Assembly (NCBI GenBank): GCA_004297625.1
Contig: SCTY01000034.1
Coordinates: 1 to 64,000, forward strand
Direction of reading: 5' to 3'
DNA: 64,000 nucleotides
DNA from: Betaproteobacteria bacterium
Lineage (GTDB): Bacteria; Pseudomonadota; Gammaproteobacteria; Burkholderiales; SG8-39
Shown here: one piece after another, positions 1-7,238 of the stretch
Layout of the letters: each line of letters opens with the position of its first letter
Numbering within the stretch: the first letter of the stretch is position 1
The notes under the pieces: model-generated
What the model saw: the letters and a program-made list of their open reading frames with translations, nothing else
Database searches by the model: none
Told to the model about the DNA's origin: nothing
Translations under genes and position numbers: made by a program

Positions 1-120
1 ACTGGTGTCGCTGCTCGATACGGTGCAGCGTCTCCAGCGTGCTTCATGAACCGCCGGATGCGGAACCGCACGTCCGGTGGTGTGGGAGGACGGCGGGGGT
101 AACCCCGCCTCCTACCCGCT
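1..120 (+). mobile_element. 3' end of a group II intron (domains V and VI), left-truncated by the window
   Basis: Two adjacent hairpins match the catalytic end of a bacterial group II intron. Domain V is 51-80: an 8-bp stem (51-58 with 73-80), a 2-nt bulge CG at 71-72, a 4-bp upper stem (59-62 with 67-70) and a GAAC tetraloop. Domain VI is 84-117: stems GGG/CCC, AGGA/TCCT and a 7-bp GC-rich stem with a GTAA loop. It leaves A114 bulged in the 3' strand, where the branch-point adenosine sits. The 3' splice boundary should be about 7 nt after that A, near 120. The reverse-transcriptase/maturase ORF would lie left of the window. The short open frame at 39-224 is spurious. Confidence 0.82.
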
Positions 121-464
121 CACGCTTGCCAGACGCCGTACCCCCTTTCGCGCAGGCTGATCGCGAGCTCGACTTCCATCTCGCGCGCGCCCTCGTACGG
201 CATCGGGTTGTACGCCTCGTATAGCTGCGGAAGCAGGCGCAGTCCGTAGGCCTGGACGAAACGGTTCGACTGGATGCCGGCCTTGTGCTTGTCGAAGCGC
301 TCGTCGGGATCGAGCCCGGTCATTCCGACGTAGACGCAGGGCTTCGCCGGGTCGTAATCGGGATTGCAGCGCTTGAACCGCGGCTCATAGAGCACCTCCT
401 TCGAGAGCTCGACCACGTAGACATGGTGGTGGTAGCGCGGCGCCGGTTTCTTTATCCTTGCCAC
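120..464 (-). CDS. GIY-YIG nuclease-like small protein
   Basis: A protein of about 114 residues with a GIY-YIG-like core: a VYVVEL strand near the N-terminus, then CVYVGMTGLDPDERFDKHKAG, which resembles the second YIG strand and the following helix of the family. The family covers UvrC, Slx4-type and homing nucleases as well as many small proteins of unknown role, so no substrate can be assigned. I chose the GTG at 464. The next upstream ATG (524) would overlap the divergent gene by over 50 nt and add residues unlike the family. The TGA stop (120-122) sits on the inferred 3' splice boundary of the group II intron. The C-terminus still looks complete. Confidence 0.62.
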   Translation of the reverse strand: MARIKKPAPRYHHHVYVVELSKEVLYEPRFKRCNPDYDPAKPCVYVGMTGLDPDERFDKHKAGIQSNRFVQAYGLRLLPQLYEAYNPMPYEGAREMEVELAISLRERGYGVWQA

Positions 465-471
465 GCCCGCA

Positions 472-987
472 ATGATAGGCCTCACCTGCCATCCCGAGAC
501 CCCGACCACGGCCGTGCACGGCATCCGCGCGCGCGTGGCGAGGCGGCGGGCCGATGTGCTGGAGGTGAGCTACGCCCTCGAAGGCGACCTTGCGAAGCTC
601 GTCATTCCGGCGCCGCGGCCGCAGCGCTTCGCGGAGCGGCTATGGCAGCACAGCTGCTGCGAAATCTTCGTCGCGCGCAGCGGCGAGTCCGCGTACCGCG
701 AGTTCAACTTTTCGCCGTCGGGCGAGTGGGCCGCGTATGCGTTCAGCCGTTACCGCGAGGGCGTGCCGGTGCGCGATGATGCGATCAATCCGGCAATCGC
801 AGTGCGGGCCTCGGCGCGCGAGCTGCGCCTGGACGCAAGCGTCGCGTGCGCGCCCGGCAAGCTGCAGCTCGCAATTTCGGCCGTCATCGAAGAAGCGGAC
901 GGGGCGCGGTCGTACTGGGCGCTCCGGCACGCGCCCGGCAAGCCGGATTTCCACCATCCGGACGCCTTCGCGCTGGAGCTCGATTGA
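472..987 (+). CDS. DOMON-like domain protein (DOMON_murB-like family)
   Basis: A 171-residue protein resembling the DOMON-like beta-sandwich family seen in Betaproteobacteria. The typical block is LWQHSCCEIFVA followed by YREFNFSPSGEWAAYAFSRYREG in the middle of the protein. DOMON folds generally bind sugars or haem; the ligand here is unknown. There is no signal peptide, so it is probably cytoplasmic. The stop codon overlaps the TTG start of the muramidase gene by three bases, so the two are probably translationally coupled. That pairing suggests a role linked to cell-wall sugar recycling, which is inference only. The ATG at 472 has no clear Shine-Dalgarno sequence. Confidence 0.7.
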   Translation: MIGLTCHPETPTTAVHGIRARVARRRADVLEVSYALEGDLAKLVIPAPRPQRFAERLWQHSCCEIFVARSGESAYREFNFSPSGEWAAYAFSRYREGVPVRDDAINPAIAVRASARELRLDASVACAPGKLQLAISAVIEEADGARSYWALRHAPGKPDFHHPDAFALELD

Positions 988-2189
988 AATTCGGCCTCGA
1001 TCGCTTGCTCGAAGACCGCGCGCTGCAGAGGCCGCTCGCCGGCCGCCGTGTCGCCCTGCTCGCGCATCCCGCCTCGGTGACCGGCGAGCTTGGGCACTCG
1101 CTCGACGCGCTTGCCGCGTGCCCGGGTATCAGGCTCACGGCTGCTTTCGGCCCGCAGCACGGGCTGCGTGGCGACAAGCAGGACAACATGATCGAATCGC
1201 CGGACTTCGTCGACCCGGTGCACCGCATCCCGGTCTTCAGCCTCTACGGCGAAGTGCGCCGGCCGACGCCGCCGATGATGGACAGCTTCGATGTTCTGCT
1301 CGTCGACCTGCAGGACCTGGGCTGCCGCATCTACACGTTCGTCACTACGCTGCGCTACGTCCTGGAAGCGGCTGCCGAGCATGGCAAGGCGGTCTGGGTG
1401 CTCGACCGTCCCAATCCGGCCGGCCGTCCGGTCGAGGGCCTGCGGCTGCGGCCGGGCTGGGAGAGCTTCGTCGGTGCGGGCGCGCTGCCGATGCGCCATG
1501 GACTTACGCTGGGCGAGCTCGCGCGCTGGTTCGCTGCCGCGCTGAAGCTCGACGTGGAATGCGAGGTGGTGACGATGCAAGGCTGGCAACCCGCTGCCGC
1601 TCCGGGTTTCGGCTGGCCGCTGGGCGAGCGCGCGTGGGTGAATCCGAGCCCGAACGCGCCGAACCTCTTTATGGCGCGCTGCTACCCCGGCAGCGTCATG
1701 CTCGAGGGAACTACGCTCTCGGAAGGCCGCGGCACGACGCGCCCTCTGGAGCTTTTCGGCGCGCCGGATCTCGATGTGCGAAAGCTCGTGGCCGCCATGG
1801 CTGGGCTCGCTCCGCACTGGATGCAGGGCTGCCGCCTTCGCGAGTGCTGGTTCGAGCCGACGTTTCACAAGCATGCCGGCAAGCTCTGCGCCGGCCTGCA
1901 GATTCATGCGGATGACCCGGCGTACGACCCCCAGCGCTTCAAGCCCTGGCGGCTCGTGGCGCTCGCGTTCAAGGCGCTGCGCCGGCTATATCCCGATTAC
2001 GAACTGTGGCGCGAGTTTGCGTATGAGTACGAGCGCGAGCGCCGCGCCATCGATCTCATCAACGGCTGCGAGCTGCTTCGCCAATGGGTGGACGATCCTG
2101 CGGCGCAGCCGGCCGACCTTGAAGCGCTGGCCTCGTCGGACGAGCAGGCGTGGCTCGAGGAGCGCGAGCCGCTGCTTCTCTACCGCTAG
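984..2189 (+). CDS. namZ: Exo-beta-N-acetylmuramidase NamZ-like (DUF1343) protein
   Basis: About 401 residues of the DUF1343/NamZ family. Characterised members remove N-acetylmuramic acid from the non-reducing end of peptidoglycan fragments for cell-wall recycling. Family blocks visible in order are AFGPQHGLRGDKQDNM, PVFSLYGEVRRPT, VLLVDLQDLGCRIYTFVTTL, VLDRPNPAGRPVEG and LSEGRGTTRPLELFGAP. The start is a TTG at 984 overlapping the upstream stop; it gives MKFGLDRLL. Longer in-frame starts would run inside the DOMON gene. No signal peptide is visible, unlike the secreted Bacteroidetes enzyme, so a cytoplasmic role on imported muropeptides is possible. Its stop abuts that of the convergent oxidase gene. 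Confidence 0.85.
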   Translation: MKFGLDRLLEDRALQRPLAGRRVALLAHPASVTGELGHSLDALAACPGIRLTAAFGPQHGLRGDKQDNMIESPDFVDPVHRIPVFSLYGEVRRPTPPMMDSFDVLLVDLQDLGCRIYTFVTTLRYVLEAAAEHGKAVWVLDRPNPAGRPVEGLRLRPGWESFVGAGALPMRHGLTLGELARWFAAALKLDVECEVVTMQGWQPAAAPGFGWPLGERAWVNPSPNAPNLFMARCYPGSVMLEGTTLSEGRGTTRPLELFGAPDLDVRKLVAAMAGLAPHWMQGCRLRECWFEPTFHKHAGKLCAGLQIHADDPAYDPQRFKPWRLVALAFKALRRLYPDYELWREFAYEYERERRAIDLINGCELLRQWVDDPAAQPADLEALASSDEQAWLEEREPLLLYR

Positions 2190-3353
2190 CTACGCGGTTC
2201 GCACCCTGCCGACCGGAAGCGGGCGTACTACGGCGCTATCCTTATGCGCGGCGCGCAAGTACTGCGGCCCGACGTCCTCGATCGACGGGCAGCCGAGCAG
2301 CGCGAGCACGCGATCGATCTCCGCCCGCAGCAACTGCAGCGCGCGCCGCACGCCCGCCTCGCCGCACGCGGCGAGGCCGTAGATCGCGGCACGGCCGAGG
2401 AAGACCATGTCGGCGCCCAGCGCGAGCGCCTTGACGATGTCGGAGCCGCGCCGCACGCCGCCGTCCACGACGATCGTGAGCCGCTCGCCGACCGCCGCGA
2501 CGATCTGCGGCAGCACCTCCACCGCCGAAGGCACGCCGTCAAGCTGGCGGCCGCCGTGATTGGAGACGAAGATGCCGTCGGCGCCGTGCTCGAGCGCGAG
2601 CTGTGCGTCCTCGACCGCGAGCACGCCTTTCACGAAGAGCTTGCGCGGCCAGGCCTCGCGCAGCCAGGCAAAGTCCGACCACGACATGTGGTCGCGCCGC
2701 GTCGCCCATTCGGAGAGCTTCATCGGGTTGCGCCGCGACAGCCAGGCAGGTGCGAACACGCCGCACAGCCAGCGCGGATGCCGAAGCGCGTCGAGCACCT
2801 GGCCCGGCCCGATGCGCAGCGGCAGCCCGAAGCCGTTGCGCTCGTTGTACTCCCGGTTCGCGCCAACCGGCACGTCGGTGGTCAGGACCAGCGCTTCGCA
2901 GCCCGTGTCGGCCGCGCGGCGCACCATTTCGCGCGCCAGCTCGCGCTCGCGCGGCATATACAGCTGGAACCACGGAGGACCGCCTGCTTCCCAGGCAAGG
3001 CGCTCGAGCGGCACGAACGAGTGCGTGGACAGCACGAACGGAATGTTTGCGCTGCGCGCCGCGCGCGCGAGCGCGATATCTCCTTCGCGCCAGAACAGTC
3101 CCGCGGCGCCGATCGGCGCGATTCCGATCGGGCACTCGTAGACGCGGCCGAAGAGGGTGACCTTCTGGCTGCGATGCGAGACGTCGACCAGCGTGCGCGG
3201 CGCGAACTTGATGTTCTCGAACGCTTCCGGGTTGGCCGCGAGGGTCAGCTGGTCTTCGGAGCCGCCTTCCAGGTAGTCGTACACGATCTTCGGCAGGCGC
3301 CGGCGCGCCATGGCGCGCAGATCATCGACGTTCAGTACCTTCGAGAGCCGCAA
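2190..3353 (-). CDS. FMN-dependent alpha-hydroxy-acid oxidase/dehydrogenase (LldD family)
   Basis: 387 residues, the usual length for the FMN-dependent L-2-hydroxyacid dehydrogenase/oxidase family (lactate, mandelate, glycolate). The N-terminus carries VYDYLEGGSEDQLTLAAN. FMN-contact motifs are IGIAPIGAAGLFWREGD and GGVRRGSDIVKALALGADMVFLGR. The active-site block SNHGGRQLDGVPSAVEVLP near residue 260 supplies the catalytic His and Arg. The enzyme oxidises an L-alpha-hydroxy acid to the 2-oxo acid; the substrate cannot be told from sequence. It lies 10 bp downstream of the ATP-grasp gene on the same strand, so the two are probably cotranscribed. L-lactate dehydrogenase is the default guess, mandelate dehydrogenase an alternative. 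Confidence 0.88.
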   Translation of the reverse strand: MRLSKVLNVDDLRAMARRRLPKIVYDYLEGGSEDQLTLAANPEAFENIKFAPRTLVDVSHRSQKVTLFGRVYECPIGIAPIGAAGLFWREGDIALARAARSANIPFVLSTHSFVPLERLAWEAGGPPWFQLYMPRERELAREMVRRAADTGCEALVLTTDVPVGANREYNERNGFGLPLRIGPGQVLDALRHPRWLCGVFAPAWLSRRNPMKLSEWATRRDHMSWSDFAWLREAWPRKLFVKGVLAVEDAQLALEHGADGIFVSNHGGRQLDGVPSAVEVLPQIVAAVGERLTIVVDGGVRRGSDIVKALALGADMVFLGRAAIYGLAACGEAGVRRALQLLRAEIDRVLALLGCPSIEDVGPQYLRAAHKDSAVVRPLPVGRVRTA

Positions 3354-3363
3354 CCGCGGCCTC

Positions 3364-4626
3364 TCAGCGCGGCACCGCGCGCGCGAGCGGCAGGCGCCGG
3401 CGCAGCGGGTTCTTTACGAACTTGCGCCAGAACATGTGCAGCGCGGGCAGAGGATCGCGCCAGTCGAAGGTCAAGTGATAGCTGCGCAGCGAGAGCCAGG
3501 CCATCTCGAGAACGCGTGCCGCCAGCGCGCCCGCCGCGCGCCGGCGCGCCCGCAGGTCGTTCAGCCACGCGATCAGGTCGCCGTGCAGCCAATGGTAGGT
3601 CTTGCCCGTCGGGTAGTCGCCGGGATGCGGCGCAGGAAGAAGGCGCGCCGCATCGCCGCGGCCGGCAGCGCGCGCTTTACGGTAGGCGGCCAGCTGGATC
3701 GCGAGCAGCGGGTAGTCGAGCCCCATGCGATAGGGCAAGGCCGCGGTGCTGTCCATGCGCGCGTTGAACTCGAGGAAGGCGACGCTGCCGCTCGTATCGT
3801 CGAGCAGGAACTGAATGCAGCCGATGCCGGTGTAGCAAAGCGCCTTGGTGAAGGCCTCGCAGTGCGCGCGCAGCAGCGGCGAGGGCGCGACCGAGATGCC
3901 CGCGACGCCGATGCCCGTGTCGTCCGGCTCGTCTGTGCGCAGGACTTTCTGCTGAAAGTAGGCGATCAAGCGGCCGTCGGCAGCGCCGATATGGCAGTTG
4001 TGCCGCACGCCGGGGGCGAATTTCTGGAGCACGAGCGACGCGGTATCGGACTCGCGTTGCAGCGATGCGAGGAACGACTCGAATTGCTCCGCGCTGCGGT
4101 AAACGAGCGCCTTGCGGTCCATCAGCTGCCCGGCGGAGTCCTTGCGCTTCACCACCACGGGATAGCCCATGTCCCGGGCGCGCGCCCGCCAGTCCTCGGC
4201 GCTGGTGTAAGCCGTCCACGGCATCACCGGGACGCCGAGCTGCGAGGCGAGCTCGTACAGCGCGCGCTTGTCGAAGCAGCGCGCCACCGTCGAGAAGTCG
4301 GGGTTCGCCCACGTGGAGAGCGGCTCGAGGCGCTCCGCGACCTCCAGGATCCGGCGCAGCTGCGACTCGCCGACGGTGAATACGTAGTCGGGCCGCTCGC
4401 TGCGCAGAAACGCCTCGACGTTATGGTCGAAGCGCTGCGCGCTCGAGTTGTCGTACACCCATACGTCGAACACGTGGCGCGACAAGGCCGTCGAGCTGCG
4501 CGCGAATTCGGTGCCGAGGGTGACTTCGAAGCCCGCGCGCCCCAGCGAGCGCACGACGGTAACGGTCTGTCGATAGTCCCCGAGGACCAGTACCCGACCT
4601 GCGGTAGCCGCGGTCCTCGTGTTCAT
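3364..4626 (-). CDS. ATP-grasp domain enzyme of unknown substrate
   Basis: About 420 residues. The N-terminus (RVLVLGDYRQTVTVVRSLGRAGFEVTLG) is a Rossmann-like preATP-grasp domain. The centre has MGYPVVVKRKDSAGQ, the ATP-binding lysine strand. The C-terminal half has GCIQFLLDD...VAFLEFNARMDSTAALPYRMGLDYP, corresponding to the Mg-binding ExNxR block. ATP-grasp enzymes form an acyl-phosphate and ligate it to an amine or thiol. This architecture resembles the carbamoyl-phosphate-synthase-like group found near natural-product or envelope genes. I chose ATG 4626; an ATG 33 bases upstream is possible. It precedes the hydroxy-acid oxidase in a two-gene unit. The product is unknown. Confidence 0.75.
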   Translation of the reverse strand: MNTRTAATAGRVLVLGDYRQTVTVVRSLGRAGFEVTLGTEFARSSTALSRHVFDVWVYDNSSAQRFDHNVEAFLRSERPDYVFTVGESQLRRILEVAERLEPLSTWANPDFSTVARCFDKRALYELASQLGVPVMPWTAYTSAEDWRARARDMGYPVVVKRKDSAGQLMDRKALVYRSAEQFESFLASLQRESDTASLVLQKFAPGVRHNCHIGAADGRLIAYFQQKVLRTDEPDDTGIGVAGISVAPSPLLRAHCEAFTKALCYTGIGCIQFLLDDTSGSVAFLEFNARMDSTAALPYRMGLDYPLLAIQLAAYRKARAAGRGDAARLLPAPHPGDYPTGKTYHWLHGDLIAWLNDLRARRRAAGALAARVLEMAWLSLRSYHLTFDWRDPLPALHMFWRKFVKNPLRRRLPLARAVPR

Positions 4627-4699
4627 GGCCGCTTTTATCCTGAGGCGGCCGTGTTGCACGCTTACGGGAATATTCCGCGGCGCGCGGGCGCCGTTAGGA

Positions 4700-5326
4700 C
4701 TAGAGACTCAACGCGGTACGCAATAAAAGCAGCGCCGAGGCAAGCGACGCGACGACCGACATGCCGAGGATGATCCAGCCCGACGCCTTGGGAAACGCCT
4801 GGACCACGCGGTCGAGCGCCGGGTGCGGCAGGTCGCCCGCTGCCGCGAGCTCGCGCGTCGAGAACCAGCGGTTCGCGCTCGCTTCGATGCCGCGCCAGGC
4901 CCGCGGCAAGAAGAGCAGCATGAAGCCCGCCGCGATTCCCGCCAGGCAGCCGAGCACGATCAGCCACTTCGCGCTATCGAGGGCGATTCCGACCAGCGCC
5001 GAGCGCGGGTTCATGCCGAACAGGCCCGCCACCTGTTGCGCCTCGACGCCGGCCAGCAACACCCCGGCCGCATAGGCGCCCAGGACGATCAGAACGGCGC
5101 CGAGCCAGCGGCTGCGCACCGGCGCCGCGCGCATCGCCACGGGCCTCTCCAGGGCCGCCGCCCCCGGCAGCGAGATCCAGCGATTCATCGCTTGCATGAA
5201 ACGGATCACCGCGCGGCTTTGCACGATGAGGCCGATGCCGATGCCGGCGCCGAGGAGGCTGCCGAGCAGGACGAACAGGGCCGCGGCAGGCAGCGCGAAT
5301 TGCACGAACAGCGGTTGCCCCAACAC
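4700..5326 (-). CDS. Multi-pass inner membrane protein, function unknown
   Basis: 208 residues with about four hydrophobic segments: near 8-35 (FALPAAALFVLLGSLLGAGIGIGL), 75-95 (WLGAVLIVLGAYAAGVLLAG), 118-142 (WLIVLGCLAGIAAGFMLLFL) and 185-205 (GWIILGMSVVASLASALLLL). Soluble loops contain RFMQAMNRWISLPGA and ALPRAWRGIEASANRWFSTREL, two related-looking amphipathic segments with an NRW motif, which suggests an internal duplication of a two-helix unit. No enzymatic motif is visible. It stands alone between the ATP-grasp gene and the Bug receptor gene, on the same strand as both, with gaps of about 40-75 bp. Confidence 0.6.
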   Translation of the reverse strand: MLGQPLFVQFALPAAALFVLLGSLLGAGIGIGLIVQSRAVIRFMQAMNRWISLPGAAALERPVAMRAAPVRSRWLGAVLIVLGAYAAGVLLAGVEAQQVAGLFGMNPRSALVGIALDSAKWLIVLGCLAGIAAGFMLLFLPRAWRGIEASANRWFSTRELAAAGDLPHPALDRVVQAFPKASGWIILGMSVVASLASALLLLRTALSL

Positions 5327-5364
5327 TCGGTTCCCTCCCTGGAGCCTGCCGCTATCTTAGCGCT

Positions 5365-6321
5365 TCAGTCGGCCTTGGCTCCCGACACCTGGACCACTTT
5401 ACGCCACTTGACGATCTCGTCGCGCAGGAACTTGTCGAACTGGTCGATCGACATGCCCATCGGGTAGGCGCCCTGCTTCGCCCAGCCTCCCTTGACCTCG
5501 GGAGAGTTGATGATCTTGTTCACCTCGGCATTGAGCCGTTCGACGACCGGCCGGGGCGTGGCGGCGGGCGCCATCAGCCCGAGCCAGATGCCCGACTCGT
5601 AGCCCGGAACGCCGGCTTCGGAAAGCGTAGGAATGTCCGGCGTCACCGGCGAGCGCTTGGAGCCCGAAGTGGCGAGCGCTCTAACCTTGCCGGCGCGCGC
5701 GTTGGCCGCCATGGTCGGGACCGCATCGAACATCATCTGCACCTGCCCGCCGAGGATGCTGTTGCGGGCGCCGTCGCTGCCCTTGTGCGGGATGTGGACC
5801 AGGTCCACGCCCGCCATCGCCTTGAAGAGCTCCGCGGCCATGTGATAAGGCGTGCCGTTCCCCGACGACGCGTAATTGAGCGCGCCCGGCTTCGATTTGG
5901 CGAGCGCGATGAATTCCTTCAGGTTCTTCGCCGGCACCGAGGGATGAATGACCATCAGCAGGTCGGAGTAGTTGACGCCGGTGATCGGCGCGAAGTCGCG
6001 CATCAGCTCGAAGGGCTTCTTGGAGATCAGCGTCTCGTTCACCGTGTGGGTGTTCGACATCATGAGCAGCGTATAGCCGTCGGGCGCAGACTTGGCGACG
6101 TAGTCCGTGCCGACGATCGAGCCGGCCCCGGGCCGGTCCTCGACGACCACCGGCTGGCCGAGCGTCTCCTGCAGGTGCGCGCCTATGAAGCGGGCGTAGA
6201 TGTCGGCCGGGCCGCCCACGCCGTAGGGCACGACGATCTTTATGGGCCGCGACGGATAGGCTTGCGCCCACGCCGACATGCCGAAACAAAGCAGAATCCC
6301 CCCAAGGACTGCGCGAAACAT
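5365..6321 (-). CDS. Tripartite tricarboxylate transporter substrate-binding protein (Bug family)
   Basis: 318 residues with a cleavable signal peptide (MFRAVLGGILLCFGMSAWAQ) and the Bug signature YPSRPIKIVVPYGVGGPADIYAR just after it, then DRPGAGSIVGTDYVAKSAPDGYTLLM. Bug proteins bind carboxylates in the periplasm; Betaproteobacteria carry many orphan copies. ATG 6321 is preceded by a strong GAGGAGGAAA Shine-Dalgarno sequence, which excludes the longer upstream frame. No TctA/TctB membrane genes are adjacent, so it either works with a distant permease or as a sensor. It is divergent from the DenD-like gene with only 26 bp between start codons, which suggests a shared regulatory region and a related substrate. 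Confidence 0.9.
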   Translation of the reverse strand: MFRAVLGGILLCFGMSAWAQAYPSRPIKIVVPYGVGGPADIYARFIGAHLQETLGQPVVVEDRPGAGSIVGTDYVAKSAPDGYTLLMMSNTHTVNETLISKKPFELMRDFAPITGVNYSDLLMVIHPSVPAKNLKEFIALAKSKPGALNYASSGNGTPYHMAAELFKAMAGVDLVHIPHKGSDGARNSILGGQVQMMFDAVPTMAANARAGKVRALATSGSKRSPVTPDIPTLSEAGVPGYESGIWLGLMAPAATPRPVVERLNAEVNKIINSPEVKGGWAKQGAYPMGMSIDQFDKFLRDEIVKWRKVVQVSGAKAD

Positions 6322-6335
6322 CGTTTCCTCCTCAT

Positions 6336-6341
6336 TAGAAT
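6336..6341 (+). promoter_or_regulatory. -10 box (TAGAAT) for the denD-like gene, predicting a leaderless mRNA
   Basis: TAGAAT ends six bases before the ATG at 6348, so transcription should begin at or next to the start codon. No Shine-Dalgarno sequence precedes the ATG. No good -35 is visible; the region upstream is the Shine-Dalgarno sequence and start of the divergent Bug gene. Confidence 0.5.
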
Positions 6342-6347
6342 CGCCCG

Positions 6348-7238
6348 ATGAGCATACTCGTGACCGGAGCGGCGGGCTACATCGGTTCTGCATTGGCAAA
6401 GGCCCTTCCCGCCGGGCAGACGCTGACCACCGACCAGGCCGCACCCGCGCGCGTCATCGGCAATCTCGCGTACCCCCGGTTCGCCCGCTCGCTCATAACA
6501 CCCGACATCGATGCCGTATTCCATCTGGCCTCGCTCGTTTCCGGCGGCGCAGAGCAGAACTTCGAGCTCGGAACCAAGGTGAACCTCGATGCGACGCGCG
6601 ATCTTCTCGAGGCGTGCCGGCTGGCGGGGCACTGCCCCAAGTTCATATTCGCTTCGTCGATCGCGGTGTACGGAGAAGTCGATGAGGCCGGCGATGAAAC
6701 GCCGCCTTCGCCGCGCATTTCCTACGGTGCGCAGAAGCTGGTATGCGAGATTCTCATCGACGACTACTCGCGCCGCGGCTATGTCGACGGGCGGGCGTTG
6801 CGCCTGCCGACTGTGATGGTGCGCCCGGGCGGCGCGAATACCGCGGTATCGGGCTGGGCGAGCGCCATCATCCGCGAGCCGCTGGCCGGCCGCGACTACG
6901 TCTGCCCGGTGCGGCCGGACACGCGCATGGCCTGCATCTCGGTCGGGCGGGTCGTGCAGAGCCTCATCAAGGTGAGCAGGGCGCCGAAGAACGCTTTGGG
7001 ATTTCATCGCACCGTATTGCTCACCGGAATCCCGGTGAGCGCGCAGGAGATGTGGCAGGCGATAAAGACGAAAACCAGGGCGAAGGTGAGCTTCGATGCG
7101 GATCCCGCCGTCCAGGCGGTCATGGATGCCGTTCCGAAAGCCACTTTTTCGCGCAGAGCCGCCGACCTCGGTCTTGCGCACAGTGCGAGCATCGACGAAA
7201 TCGTCGCCGAATACCTCGAGCAGCGGGATGCCGCGTAA
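6348..7238 (+). CDS. denD: NAD-dependent epimerase/dehydratase, D-erythronate dehydrogenase (DenD)-like
   Basis: 296 residues of the extended short-chain dehydrogenase fold. The N-terminal ILVTGAAGYIGSAL is the GxxGxxG NAD-binding loop. FASSIAVYG supplies the active-site Ser and SYGAQKLVCE the catalytic Tyr-Lys pair. The block DDYSRRGYVDGRALRLPTVMVRPG with ASAIIREPLAGRDYVCPV is, from memory, characteristic of D-erythronate dehydrogenase, which oxidises D-erythronate to 2-oxo-D-erythronate. It is slightly shorter than typical DenD. The 3' end overlaps the IlvD/Edd gene by 11 nt, so the two are coupled. Another sugar-acid or UDP-sugar substrate is possible. Confidence 0.72.
   Translation: MSILVTGAAGYIGSALAKALPAGQTLTTDQAAPARVIGNLAYPRFARSLITPDIDAVFHLASLVSGGAEQNFELGTKVNLDATRDLLEACRLAGHCPKFIFASSIAVYGEVDEAGDETPPSPRISYGAQKLVCEILIDDYSRRGYVDGRALRLPTVMVRPGGANTAVSGWASAIIREPLAGRDYVCPVRPDTRMACISVGRVVQSLIKVSRAPKNALGFHRTVLLTGIPVSAQEMWQAIKTKTRAKVSFDADPAVQAVMDAVPKATFSRRAADLGLAHSASIDEIVAEYLEQRDAA

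Noticed and set aside
39..224. A 61-residue open frame across the left edge.
   Set aside because: It reads through the group II intron domain V/VI hairpins and into an antisense gene, with no Shine-Dalgarno sequence.
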